A stretch of 64,000 nucleotides of DNA from contig CM034392.1 in the NCBI GenBank assembly GCA_019925095.2, positions 20,378,387 through 20,442,386 of the forward strand. Direction: 5' to 3'. Positions 33,466-42,698 of the stretch are shown piece by piece. A program made the translations under genes and the position numbers. Each line of letters opens with the position of its first letter. Position 1 is the stretch's first letter. This DNA comes from Dendrolimus kikuchii. Its lineage: Eukaryota > Arthropoda > Insecta > Lepidoptera > Lasiocampidae. The notes under the pieces were generated by a model, which had not been told where the DNA came from, did not search any database, and saw only the letters and a program-made list of their open reading frames with translations.

Positions 33466-34005
33466 ATGGATTTACCAAATAAAATGGCACACTTAGATAT
33501 AATGGCGGTAGATGATGATTGTGAGAAAGCGGAAAAAAGGAACTTGGTGCCAGAATTACCTTCACGAGTTTTAAGAAAGAGGAAGCCCCTTACCCCAGAT
33601 ACAAGCAAACCTTCAAACCGAAGGGTTTGTATGAAACCTAGAAAACATATAATCACTGAGAATGCAAAGCAAATAGAAGCTTTGTATCTAAACAAAAAAA
33701 TAAAACCACTATGTCAAACACTAGAAACCATATATGAAGAGCCGAAAAATCAAAACAGTGGAAGTGAAACACTAATTGGTGAACGAAAAGTGAAAAGACT
33801 GTTAACATTCCAACTGGGTAACAAGTACACAAAAGAGAAGATTAAAAAGCGCAGAGCTAAAATTAAGAAATTGCTTGGTAATAAGTCATTTTTGAATAGG
33901 AAAAAGATTCCTATGGATGTTTTCTTAAAAACTATTGAGTGTGATGAACTGGATGAAGTTGTAATAACAGAGACTCAACCAGGAAGTTGTAATAAGACTG
34001 ATTGA
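33466..34005 (+). CDS. Small basic protein with a Tantalus-like domain
   Basis: 179 aa, ATG start, single coding exon. A splice acceptor (ctatattttacag) ends 8 bp before the ATG, so a 5' non-coding exon is likely upstream. Residues about 78-125 contain KIKPLCQTLETIYEEPK and ERKVKRLLTFQ, the signature of the Tantalus domain of Drosophila tantalus and vertebrate PRR14, which act at chromatin and the nuclear lamina. The protein is rich in Lys/Arg (RKRK near residue 38, KKRRAKIKK near 127), consistent with nuclear localisation. AATAAA at about 34063 could end the mRNA, convergent with CYB5D2. Whether it is the one-to-one orthologue of tantalus is not settled by the sequence. Confidence 0.8.
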   Translation: MDLPNKMAHLDIMAVDDDCEKAEKRNLVPELPSRVLRKRKPLTPDTSKPSNRRVCMKPRKHIITENAKQIEALYLNKKIKPLCQTLETIYEEPKNQNSGSETLIGERKVKRLLTFQLGNKYTKEKIKKRRAKIKKLLGNKSFLNRKKIPMDVFLKTIECDELDEVVITETQPGSCNKTD

Positions 34006-34248
34006 TTTAGTTATAAAAAAAATCTGTTCATCTTTATGAAAACATATTTTCCATCAAAGTATAATAAAATTAGGATAATCTACCTCATTACTGTGTTTTT
34101 CATAAATGTGAAGAATAATTGTATGTTTGCACCTATCAGCTAGCACCCTTGGGCCTTACTATTTGTAGACAGAATTTATAGTATAGTTAGTGAACACAAC
34201 ACATGCTTACCTAGACCAGATTTTACACATCCTCATATTTCCTGCACC

Positions 34249-34250
<2 letters not shown>

Positions 34251-34317
<67 letters not shown>

Positions 34318-34319
34318 TA
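34251..34319. repeat. (TA)n microsatellite
   Basis: About 30 uninterrupted TA units followed by a one-base phase slip and a further short AT run. It lies between the convergent 3' ends of the Tantalus-domain gene and CYB5D2. The ORFs made of YIYIYI are artefacts of it. Confidence 0.98.
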
Positions 34320-34820
34320 GTAGTAAAATGTGCATTTGTTCAGTAACACTGTTTAAACAGTGTATTGTCCTATGATATAAAGTGTCTTGGTGATGTAAAT
34401 ATTCACATAACTGGTGTAGGGTATTGCCTGAGCCACTGTAGGACCACAATGTCGATAGTTACTTATTATTTTTATAAGACTAGTTCATTGTTTAACCTTT
34501 TAAGAATATAATGCTGATATTACTGATCAATCAAAGGGCAATTTGGTTAAAAAACAAAGAACATCACACATTTATTTATACAATTATATTATTTTTGTGC
34601 ATGTTTATACGGATCACTTTAGTTGATTCGTTCAAATTAATGCCTTGACATTTGTTTTGGATAGGTTCTAGTTTAGAGATACCTAAAAATAAAATAGGTT
34701 CTCTTTTCAGTTTGATAAAGTAATGTGAAAAAACTAGCTCTGAAAATTAATTAAAACAACTTGATAAAATAATAAATAACATTTATTTTTATTAAATGAC
34801 AGAATTATTGTAACGAAGAA

Positions 34821-34989
34821 CTAAATCTGTACAAAACATGAGGTAGCTTCACTTTGGCAATTTTTATATTCTTTGATTAGACCTTGTGTATGGATTGTTT
34901 CAAGGTTGATACACACACAACGAGGTTTATCTTCGCCTGGTGTAAATAACTGACGGGGTACCCCCACCCAATTTCTTGATATTCCTCCA
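34821..34989 (-). CDS. CYB5D2: CYB5D2 exon 4 (terminal)
   Basis: tttcatag|TGGAGGAAT ... to TAG at 34823-34821. Encodes GGISRNWVGVPRQLFTPGED, KPRCVCIN and the tail ending FVQI. Located by following the conserved C-terminal signature 1.4 kb beyond exon 3. Confidence 0.9.
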
Positions 34990-37916
34990 CTATGAAAATA
35001 ATAAAAATATAAAATTACATTTTTAGGTTTTGGGAAAATTATGAATATTAATAGGTTTTATCTTTTGCTTCACTAGCCAATAAATTTTTTCACAAGTATC
35101 CAGATGATAGAGTTGTACTTCTGGAATAGTATCCTATATCTATCTTTAGTTTCTATACTCTTATTTCATTAAAATAACTGTACATACAAAGCTATAAAGT
35201 GGTATCAAACAAACTTACATTTACACAATAGTCTATAAATTGTTTAAAAATTTTAATATTGTGACCGTTCACTAAATATATTTATTTTGACAACACAAAA
35301 GATGATAATTAGCATGATTAAGTATATAAATGCTTAGGTCTAGATTAGCATCCAAATGTGCTGACAGAGTGCTAATGTTATATTTTATTAAACAGAATTA
35401 TATTAGTAATAATTGTTTGTAGCTACAACAAAAATATGGCTTTAACAATATTATTTTTAAAAGTTGCTTTAGAAACTGGGCAAAGGTTTTTAAAAAAGAA
35501 CCCCATAATAATTTAATCAAAGATTAATATGCACATTCACAGCATTATTCATAAAAATTTGTTAATTATGTTCTAAACATAAGTTACTAAGTAAATGATT
35601 AAACCTTAAACATTATTTAAAAATTTCCATTTCATAAACAATTATGAACTAAACTTAACTAAATACGACTTAACAATTTTAACCTAGCAACTTATTGGTA
35701 GCATTTGGTAGAATATGGGCAATACAATCAAACTTCTTTTTAAAAATCAAGATTAAAAACAAAAATATGTCTTTGTTGGCTGATGCACTACACACTCAGC
35801 ACATAAAAGAGTGTTGTTTATAATTGAAGCTAGGTTTATGATCATTGTGATTATATTTTCATATTGTTGTAAATTGTTCATAATAGGGTCCAACCTACGT
35901 TTATAAACCTTAGCACTAGACCGCCTGAATTCATATATATCTAATACATCTTGCACAATATTGTGTAAAATGTCACCGAAAACAAAATTCCATTTTTTGT
36001 CTCAATCATCATAAAATTAAACACCAGCTGTTAAAAGCAACAATAGTCTTGTATACAATTTTGTTACTTAAGAGAGTTAAATAGTGGGGTGATGATGTTT
36101 AATCTCACAGCTACTTTAAACAGGTTATTAAATCTAAATAGTATTTATGAATACATTTTTATTAAAATAACTGTTTAAAGTATTACTTAAAAATTAATCA
36201 ACATTTATGAATAATGCTGTCCCTTTTTAATTTTGCTTGTTGATATAAGAATCTACAACACAAAGTTTGTAGCAGCACTTAATATAATATTCTGCCAATT
36301 TTATTTATATTATGATTTCCTTCTGTCATGTTGGTTTTTAAATTAAGGAATTGACCATTTGGGGTCACCTTGTTTTAGTACACCACACTTTGGTGCCATC
36401 TTCAGCACTCCATGCAATATTGCATGGTGGATACTCAAGTTCCTTTTTCCTGGCTGTTTCTTTTTCCACTTTACATTGGTCTATTTTTATATGCAGTTCT
36501 TTAAGATAACTTGTCTCATGTCCTATGTTATCATAATATCTGCCATCCAGAATTCCTGTGAAGAATGAAGTAATGAATTTAGCAGACAAATGCACTGTTC
36601 CCAAAGTAATGAAGTTATTTGCTAGATAATAAAGTGAAACTTGGTTAAGTGGGACCTTTTTTTTTTCTCAGGGGGAAATCCTCATGGACTGCGAGTCGGA
36701 CTTCTACTGACTAAAACCCTTCCTGACCTTATTTATCTGTGTCCCTGCCATTAGCCTATCGCAGATAAACTTTCGGGTTCTTCTACTTCTCATCTTCTTT
36801 TTGTCTTAGTATTCTATTAACATATTTGTCAATTGATCTCCATTCGGTTTTCCCTTTTAGTAGAGTCTCCACAAAATTAACTGCGTTAATGCTTCTCCCT
36901 TCACTCTCTAGTTCAAGCCTTTCGATGGACCACCTTTGACACGAAAAAAGAGTATGTTGTGCGTCATCTACTTCATTAGGACAATAAACACATTGATTAT
37001 TGTTTCTGTTTCCTATTGCAGATCGCTTGATGTCTCACTTAACCAGGTTTCTCTGTATGACATAAAAGTCCCTGATCCCAATAACACATATAACAGAGTA
37101 ATTAATAAAGAATTGAAATTTACCCCGCCTGAATTTAAAGCTGAAGCCTTTTAAGTTACACTAAAATCACTATACCACAGAAACCGTTAATCATATGAAA
37201 AATGTGATTATGAACAAAAAGGGTTAGCTCAAAACTTAACAAGAAATTATATTCATACCTATTTCTGAATATTTTTCTTTAAATGTCTCTTGCCATCTCA
37301 ATAAAGTAAATATGTCTCCACATTTAAGATCTAAGACATGGTCTTTATTTTTACTTTCATCATAGAAATCGCCAGTAATAAGAGCTCTCGACCCATCTTT
37401 CCCTTTAACACATAAAAAAAAATATTTTAATATAAAGACAATATTGAGCCAAACATGTATGTAGCAATAAGATGATTTTGTCTCTGGAAGCAGCAAACAA
37501 AAATATATAGTAATCACTGCCAATCTGCTTTGAAAAACCAACTTTAATGATCAAGAAGTCTGAAAACAGCTTAGGAATACAATGTCTGGATATTATTAAT
37601 ATGAAACATTTTATTTGTATAAATAAATGAGTATTTTACCTGTAAAGTAGTTGTATGGTGATCCCTTGGCATAATGTTGACTGCCTTTAGTAACATCAAA
37701 AACTTTGCCCAATACAGCCAAATATACTATATTACCATTGTTACCATTATACTGCGATAATTCTTCTTGTGTAAAAACTTTAATTCTAGTTCCATTCGTA
37801 ATTACTTTAGGAAATTCAGTGTAAGTGTCCCATACACTTTGCAAAATATTCTTAAACCAAAAACTTACAAAAACTATAACGATTGCAAATAATAATTTAG
37901 CTCTGTGTCCCGTCAT
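34821..37916 (-). CDS. CYB5D2: Neuferricin / cytochrome b5 domain-containing protein 2 homologue
   Basis: Four exons on the minus strand: 37916-37640, 37402-37259, 36555-36369, 34989-34821. All have GT-AG borders and joins that restore frame (TG|K, I|G, TK|TS), giving 258 aa. Residues 8-26 are a hydrophobic signal anchor. Residues 47-115 are a cytochrome b5-like haem/steroid-binding domain (FTQEELSQYNG, VYLAVLGKVFDVTKG, HYAKGSPYNYFTGKD). The C-terminal half carries the family signature VWCTKTSGG, NWVGVPRQLFTPGED and RCVCIN. Family members are MAPR-type haem-binding proteins linked to neuronal differentiation; the role in insects is not established here. It starts 955 bp from OXSM in divergent orientation. 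Intron 2 contains an R1-like LINE tail and intron 3 an unexplained ORF. Confidence 0.93.
35753..35998 (-). other. Unexplained open frame in CYB5D2 intron 3
   Basis: About 82 codons open on the minus strand with a protein-like composition (GDILHNIVQDVLDIYEFRRS, VYKRRLDPIMNNLQQYENII). There is no recognised family. It could be an exon of an alternative transcript, a transposon relic or chance in AT-rich DNA. Confidence 0.2.
36369..36555 (-). CDS. CYB5D2: CYB5D2 exon 3
   Basis: tcttcacag|GAATTCTGG ... AAAACAAG|gtgacc, 187 nt. Encodes ILDGRYYDNIGHETSYLKEL and EYPPCNIAWSAEDGTKVWCT. Confidence 0.92.
36656..37015 (-). mobile_element. R1-like LINE 3' fragment in CYB5D2 intron 2
   Basis: On the minus strand: CVYCPNEVDDAQHTLFSCQR, WSIERLELESEGRSINAVNF, VETLLKGKTEWRSIDKYVNR, ILRQKEDEK, stop. 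This is the C-terminal zinc-binding tail of R1-clade ORF2. A 3' UTR follows ('ggtcaggaagggttttagtc') and ends in A-rich sequence (T-run at 36657-36667). The open frame is intact over about 75 codons. 20-bp inverted repeats lie just outside (36636-36655 and 37032-37051). Confidence 0.85.
37259..37402 (-). CDS. CYB5D2: CYB5D2 exon 2: end of cytochrome b5 domain
   Basis: gttaaag|GGAAAGATGG ... GAAATAG|gtatga, 144 nt. Encodes KDGSRALITGDFYDE and LRWQETFKEKYSEIG. Confidence 0.92.
37640..37916 (-). CDS. CYB5D2: CYB5D2 exon 1: signal anchor and start of cytochrome b5 domain
   Basis: ATG at 37916-37914 to TTTACAG|gtaaaa. Encodes the N-terminal membrane anchor and the haem-domain half up to YNYFTG. 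Confidence 0.93.
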
Positions 37917-38423
37917 AGTGAAAGTGTCCTAATTCTGTAATTGCATATAATTTTAAGAGAGAGCTAAGACACAAGAAACTAAACTAATATTTATTCTATT
38001 TTCTAAGAAATAGATCAAATTTTAAAGTAGTCCTGTCCCACTTGTGTGAAAATTCGCTCCATAAAATGTTGCGTTGTTTCCGTTTCCTTTAAATACTTAT
38101 TGACTAAATAGGCTCGATCCTTTTGTTGAGCAATCAAAAAATACTAATTAAAAATGAATAATCAATATATGTCTACATAATATAGTTTGTTATATTAAAG
38201 GGTAGATACTTTATCTGAATCACATCTATTTATTTCACCGAAGGTCAGTTTCTTCAAAGGTTATTAAACTTTAATGAACTCAATATACATCCACGTCCTT
38301 AAATAATAAACCGGTAATAAAGTTTTACGGTTTTTATTTTATTAGATTGCAGATGTGTAATATATGAAATTGATTATTTAGTCAGTTTTCTAATTTTTGG
38401 TGTGTAGGTAGGTAGGTATCATC

Positions 38424-38690
38424 ACAAACTACTATGGATACTACGTATGGTATCATATCAAACATGAGGAAAAATTAAATATGGCTCTGTACTGAAGACA
38501 GTAAAGATGATATTCTCTTTAATATGATTACTACAATCATTAGTGTCACTGTCAACAGATTCAGGTCCCAATTAACATTTTCAACAATTTGAATTTTTAA
38601 ATTTAAGCTAGTTTCAATTCAATTTTTCAATTTCAATAATACGTAGTATTCATAGTAGTTTGTGATAAAATAGTATCCATAGTAGTTTGT
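38424..38690. promoter_or_regulatory. Three copies of the 20-bp motif between CYB5D2 and OXSM
   Basis: TAGTATCCATAGTAGTTTGT occurs at 38671-38690, with one mismatch at 38644-38663, and inverted at 38424-38443. The interval is the divergent CYB5D2/OXSM intergenic region, 180-450 bp from the OXSM start codon. A fourth copy lies upstream of the 33466 gene. This is a candidate shared promoter element. Confidence 0.4.
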
Positions 38691-38871
38691 TTCAATAATT
38701 CAAATTGTTTTCCGTACCTATCATCTTTAAGATTATAACAAAATATTTAGAAGAAATAAAGAGAAAAGTAGAACAGATGATAATCAATTCGTTGAATTAG
38801 TGAATTAATAGATAAGTTCTACATATAATTATACATAGTCCTAGCCCTCAAGGTGCCAATTTTTTGTATAA

Positions 38872-40167
38872 ATGAGAGCTATCTTTTTACATCAAATAAA
38901 AACTATCGCACATTTTCCACCTCGTAGAAGAGTAGTGGTAACAGGCCTAGGAATTGTTTCTCCTCTTGGCACAGGGACTGAAACAGCATGGAGAAATCTT
39001 TTAAAAGGTCACTGCGGAATCGTGCCGCTCGACACCAACGAATATTCAAAATTACCATGCAGAATAGCCGGCATTATTCCCACTGACAACAATGAGATAG
39101 TTTCAAAGGCTTTATCGAAGTCTAACCTAAGAGCTATGGCTCCAGCAACAGCCTTAGCTCTTGTAGCAACTTCTGAAGCCCTTAAAGATGCAAATTGGCT
39201 TACTGAATCTGATATTGAAAAAGAAAACACAGGTGTAGCCATTGGTATGGGTATGATAGATCTTAAAGATGTTTGTGATACTAATGATGCTCTAAAACAA
39301 GGTTACAATAAAGTTAGCCCCTTCTTTGTACCTAGAATTTTACCTAATATGGCAGCAGGTCATATAAGTATCAAATATGGCTTCCGTGGTCCCAACCATT
39401 CTGTATCAACTGCCTGTGCTACAGGGGCACACTCAATTGGAGATGCATTTAGATTTATTAGGAATGGTGATGCTGATATTATGGTCTGTGGGGGTGCAGA
39501 AGCCTGTATCAGTCCTTTAGCAATTGCTGGTTTCTCTCGTTTAAGAGCATTAAGCACATCATTCAATGACACACCAACAAAAGCATCAAGACCATTTGAC
39601 AATAAACGGGAAGGTTTTGTTATGGGTGAAGGGGCAGCAATTGTTATTTTAGAAGAATATGAACATGCACTTAAAAGAAATGCTAAAATGTATGCAGAGA
39701 TTCTAGGTTATGGTCTGTCAGGAGATGCTTCACACATTACAACTCCACGGGAAGATGGTAGTGGTGCTATTTTATCTATGCATAGAGCACTACAAGATGC
39801 TGGGTTGGATAAAGAAGAAATTACATTTATAAATGCACATGCAACATCCACACCTGTTGGGGATGGTATTGAATCAACTGCTATAAAAACATTATTCAAA
39901 GATCACTCATCAAAAATATCAGTTACTTCAACTAAAGGTGCTCATGGACACCTATTAGGGGCTGCTGGGAACTTGGAAGCAGTGTTCACAATACTCTCCT
40001 GTTACCATGGGGAGCTGCCTCCTACTTTAAACCTAGAAGAACCAGTTGATGATTTAAATTATGTAGCTAAAGTGCCAAGAAATTGGGATAATAGTAGGAG
40101 AATTGCATTAAAAAATTCATTTGGCTTTGGTGGTACCAATGCAACACTATGCATTGCACAATTATGA
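38872..40167 (+). CDS. OXSM: Mitochondrial 3-oxoacyl-[acyl-carrier-protein] synthase (KAS II/FabF type)
   Basis: 431 aa in one intronless ORF. It condenses acyl-ACP with malonyl-ACP, the elongation step of type II fatty acid synthesis, in mitochondria (supply of lipoate precursors). The condensing-enzyme triad is present: Cys182 in VSTACATGAHS, His323 in NAHATSTPVGD and His360 in GAHGHLLGAAGN. The 141- and 37-residue spacings are close to those of FabF. The glycine-rich C-terminus NSFGFGGTNATL is intact. The first ~18 residues are basic with no acid (MRAIFLHQIKTIAHFPPRRR), consistent with a mitochondrial presequence, and VVVTGLGIVSPLG follows. The ATG is the first in frame. A 51-bp LINE insertion lies in the 3' UTR and AATAAA at 40436-40441 probably ends the mRNA. 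Confidence 0.96.
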   Translation: MRAIFLHQIKTIAHFPPRRRVVVTGLGIVSPLGTGTETAWRNLLKGHCGIVPLDTNEYSKLPCRIAGIIPTDNNEIVSKALSKSNLRAMAPATALALVATSEALKDANWLTESDIEKENTGVAIGMGMIDLKDVCDTNDALKQGYNKVSPFFVPRILPNMAAGHISIKYGFRGPNHSVSTACATGAHSIGDAFRFIRNGDADIMVCGGAEACISPLAIAGFSRLRALSTSFNDTPTKASRPFDNKREGFVMGEGAAIVILEEYEHALKRNAKMYAEILGYGLSGDASHITTPREDGSGAILSMHRALQDAGLDKEEITFINAHATSTPVGDGIESTAIKTLFKDHSSKISVTSTKGAHGHLLGAAGNLEAVFTILSCYHGELPPTLNLEEPVDDLNYVAKVPRNWDNSRRIALKNSFGFGGTNATLCIAQL

Positions 40168-40341
40168 GCTCACTAGATCATGTGGCTTTGGTTCTGTGTG
40201 CTACAGATACTCATTTTGTAGGTTAAAAATGTTTCCTATGTACATCTCTGTACACAAAAGTATATTATTATGCCAATTTACATGACAATCTGTTTACTGT
40301 AAAGCCATGATGTAAAGTAAATGGAGAACTGCCAGATACTT

Positions 40342-40392
40342 ACATACATACATAACTTCACGCCAGTTCCCTTGCGGGGTAGGCACGAACAA
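40342..40392 (-). mobile_element. 51-bp LINE 3'-end insertion (TATG-tail family), copy 4
   Basis: Contains only the (CATA)n tail plus 'acttcacgccagttcccttg' and 'cggggtaggcacgaacaa'. Flanked by CAGATACTT at 40333-40341 and 40393-40401. Sits in the OXSM 3' UTR. The 5' junction shares a few bases with the element (microhomology). Confidence 0.85.
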
Positions 40393-40538
40393 CAGATACT
40401 TGTACATTGATTATTAATAGTAAAATTGTTTATTGAATAAAATACATTTCACTATTTTTAGGTGCATTGGTCCCCAAATTAGGTTAACCCTAGGCTTGTG
40501 TAGTACATGTACTATTTACTAAAAGGAATAAATTCCTG

Positions 40539-40590
40539 TTGTTCGTGCATACCCCGCAAGGGAACTGGCGTGAAGTTATGTATGTATGTC
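40539..40590 (+). mobile_element. 52-bp LINE 3'-end insertion (TATG-tail family), copy 5
   Basis: The same 3' end as copy 4 in opposite orientation, again cut at 'gttgttcgtgc'. Flanked by the 11-bp repeat ATAAATTCCTG at 40528-40538 and 40591-40601. Confidence 0.88.
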
Positions 40591-40915
40591 ATAAATTCCT
40601 GACACTGAACTGAATGAACTATTCCTTCTCTGTTTTAGGACATCATTCATTTAGTACTTCGTTGTTGGTGATCGTATAGAATAGTCTGATTTCGCGATGT
40701 ATTCTGTCACTGGTACTATACTACGAACTGTCACACAACAAACACAGAACGCGGCTGACTCTGACTGAACGAGTGGCAATGATATGCTTACATTCTAATT
40801 CTAAAATAACCCGACAAATGCCTATAAAATTTTGATATATAATGCATTAAGAAAAAAATATCACAGATATTTTAATATCTAAATAACTTGTGTAAAAAAT
40901 AAACGGGTATTGATT

Positions 40916-41108
40916 ATTAGAATGACAGTCCTAAGCCGGCAAAGTATGAGGGAAAATCGAAATATGATTCACTATTCATTCAGTGTACTAAACTGTACTA
41001 AATGCACTAAAATACCGATTAGAATGACAGTCCTAAGCCTGTAAAGTATGAAGGAAATCAAAATATAATTCTTATTCATTCAGTGTATGTACTAAACTGT
41101 ACTAAAAG
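40916..41108. repeat. Two-copy tandem duplication, ~102-bp unit
   Basis: 'attagaatgacagtcctaag' starts at 40916 and again at 41018. Both copies continue through 'aaagtatga' and 'tattcattcagtgta' to 'actaaactgtactaaa'. They diverge by substitutions and small indels. Confidence 0.85.
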
Positions 41109-41109
41109 A

Positions 41110-42512
41110 CTGAATTAGGACATCTGACAAATTGTACAAGTACGGATCTCTCCATTCAGTGACCAAGCGAGAACAAGCCTAGTTAACCCGTATCCTAAGG
41201 ACCTTCTTATTTATTATGGGTATTTCAGTCATTATCATCAACAGCCACAATTATAGGGCATAGCAGTCTCAAATATCTTGAACAGATTGAATAAGTATAT
41301 TGTGTATAGTCTTAGCCAGTGGTAATAGGTGTAATCCCCTAGTGACTAGTTTTTTTACTCTGGTCTAGGTGCAGTGTGTATCATAAGTATAACTTTAGTT
41401 AGGTAATATTTTAAGTATGTGTTTGTTTACCATAAAAAGGACATAACAGTTTGTTACTAGTGCATTGCAGATAAGGTGTAAAGTAGAAAAAAAAACTAAA
41501 TTTATCACTGTATTATATAGTATATTAAAACTGAGTTACAAATATTTTTCTGATTTTAATAACAATGGCAATAAAGCCAAGATAACTCCCTATCGCATGT
41601 TGTCTCAGCTTTCGATAGTAACAATTAGTAATTCATCGAATATCGAATCACAAAGCATTGAAAACAAAATATTTTGATCAAAAAATGCTACTTTAAATAT
41701 TTCATCACTAAGCTTTTCTAATGTTTTAAATATTATTTTTAAATGCTGGTTTTATCCAGTCAATTGATTTATTATTACAAATATATATTTAATCATTCAA
41801 TGTTGCACTTTGATCTTATTAATGAAATTAAAAAAATGCTGGAATATTAATTTCACACAAAATAAAATAGTAATTACACAGCTCAACATTAAGAGTATTA
41901 AATGAATTGAACTTTACTTTTCAATGTATATTGCTTATTTCTTATTTTCAAAGGAATTGCTTATTTTACAATCTGAATATAAACTATTGCAATACAATTT
42001 TGTTAAAATTAAATTATAAATATTTCTTGATAAAATTAATTTCTTAAACTATGACATTTTTATAGAATTGGAACATGATTAGGAAGAAAGTTGTATAGAA
42101 GATATAGTCTACAAAGAATCCATTTTGTACTTAATATTAAACATTACATACTTTATAATTCATAAGAAAATGCTCATATTTCAAAGATAATAATTTTTGA
42201 TGTTAACTGACAACAGCACATATTAATTATTGGTATTCTTTTAAATAAATTTAATAATATTTTGTTCAATTGAATTGAGTAATAATTAAATCAATAAAGT
42301 ATAGAATTCTTATAATTTTTAACATGTTTTTTTTATTAATTAGATTGGTTTGAAAACCTAGGGAAATATAACAAACAGAAGGTAAAATAAACAGGATACA
42401 GATCATATACTCCAGTAAAGCAGGATGAAAAATCCTGATACACACAAATAAAAGTGTTAATTTATAGATAGATAAGAATGTATCAAAGTGCATTGAATGA
42501 GGTGTGCACAAG
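41110..42512. other. Intergenic region and GGNBP2 3' UTR
   Basis: No coding sequence. The GGNBP2 mRNA (minus strand) must end here; a minus-strand AATAAA at about 42327-42332 is the nearest candidate, 180 bp after the stop. The rest is AT-rich without recognisable features. Confidence 0.4.
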
Positions 42513-42698
42513 TTAGGCGGGTTGCTTGTGCACTGGCTGCGTCTGCGGCGTGCTGACGCACAACTGCGCGAACTTCTGCCTGAGGTTTTGCCGCAATTCT
42601 TGTCTCTTCTCCGTTATATTCCTACGCGATTTGAACTCCAACACTTCCTCTATCGGAATGTAACTGGTATCCTGTTCTTCATCTGATGAACAAGTATC
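42513..42698 (-). CDS. GGNBP2: GGNBP2 exon 8 (terminal)
   Basis: attcccag|GATACTTG ... TAA at 42515-42513, 186 nt. Encodes DTCSSDEEQDTSYIPIEEVL, LRQNLRQKFAQLC and a short tail ending KQPA. Confidence 0.9.
   Translation of the reverse strand, partial: DTCSSDEEQDTSYIPIEEVLEFKSRRNITEKRQELRQNLRQKFAQLCVSTPQTQPVHKQPA

Noticed and set aside
34190..34449. ORFs with YIYIYI runs on both strands
   Set aside because: Direct translation of the (TA)n microsatellite.
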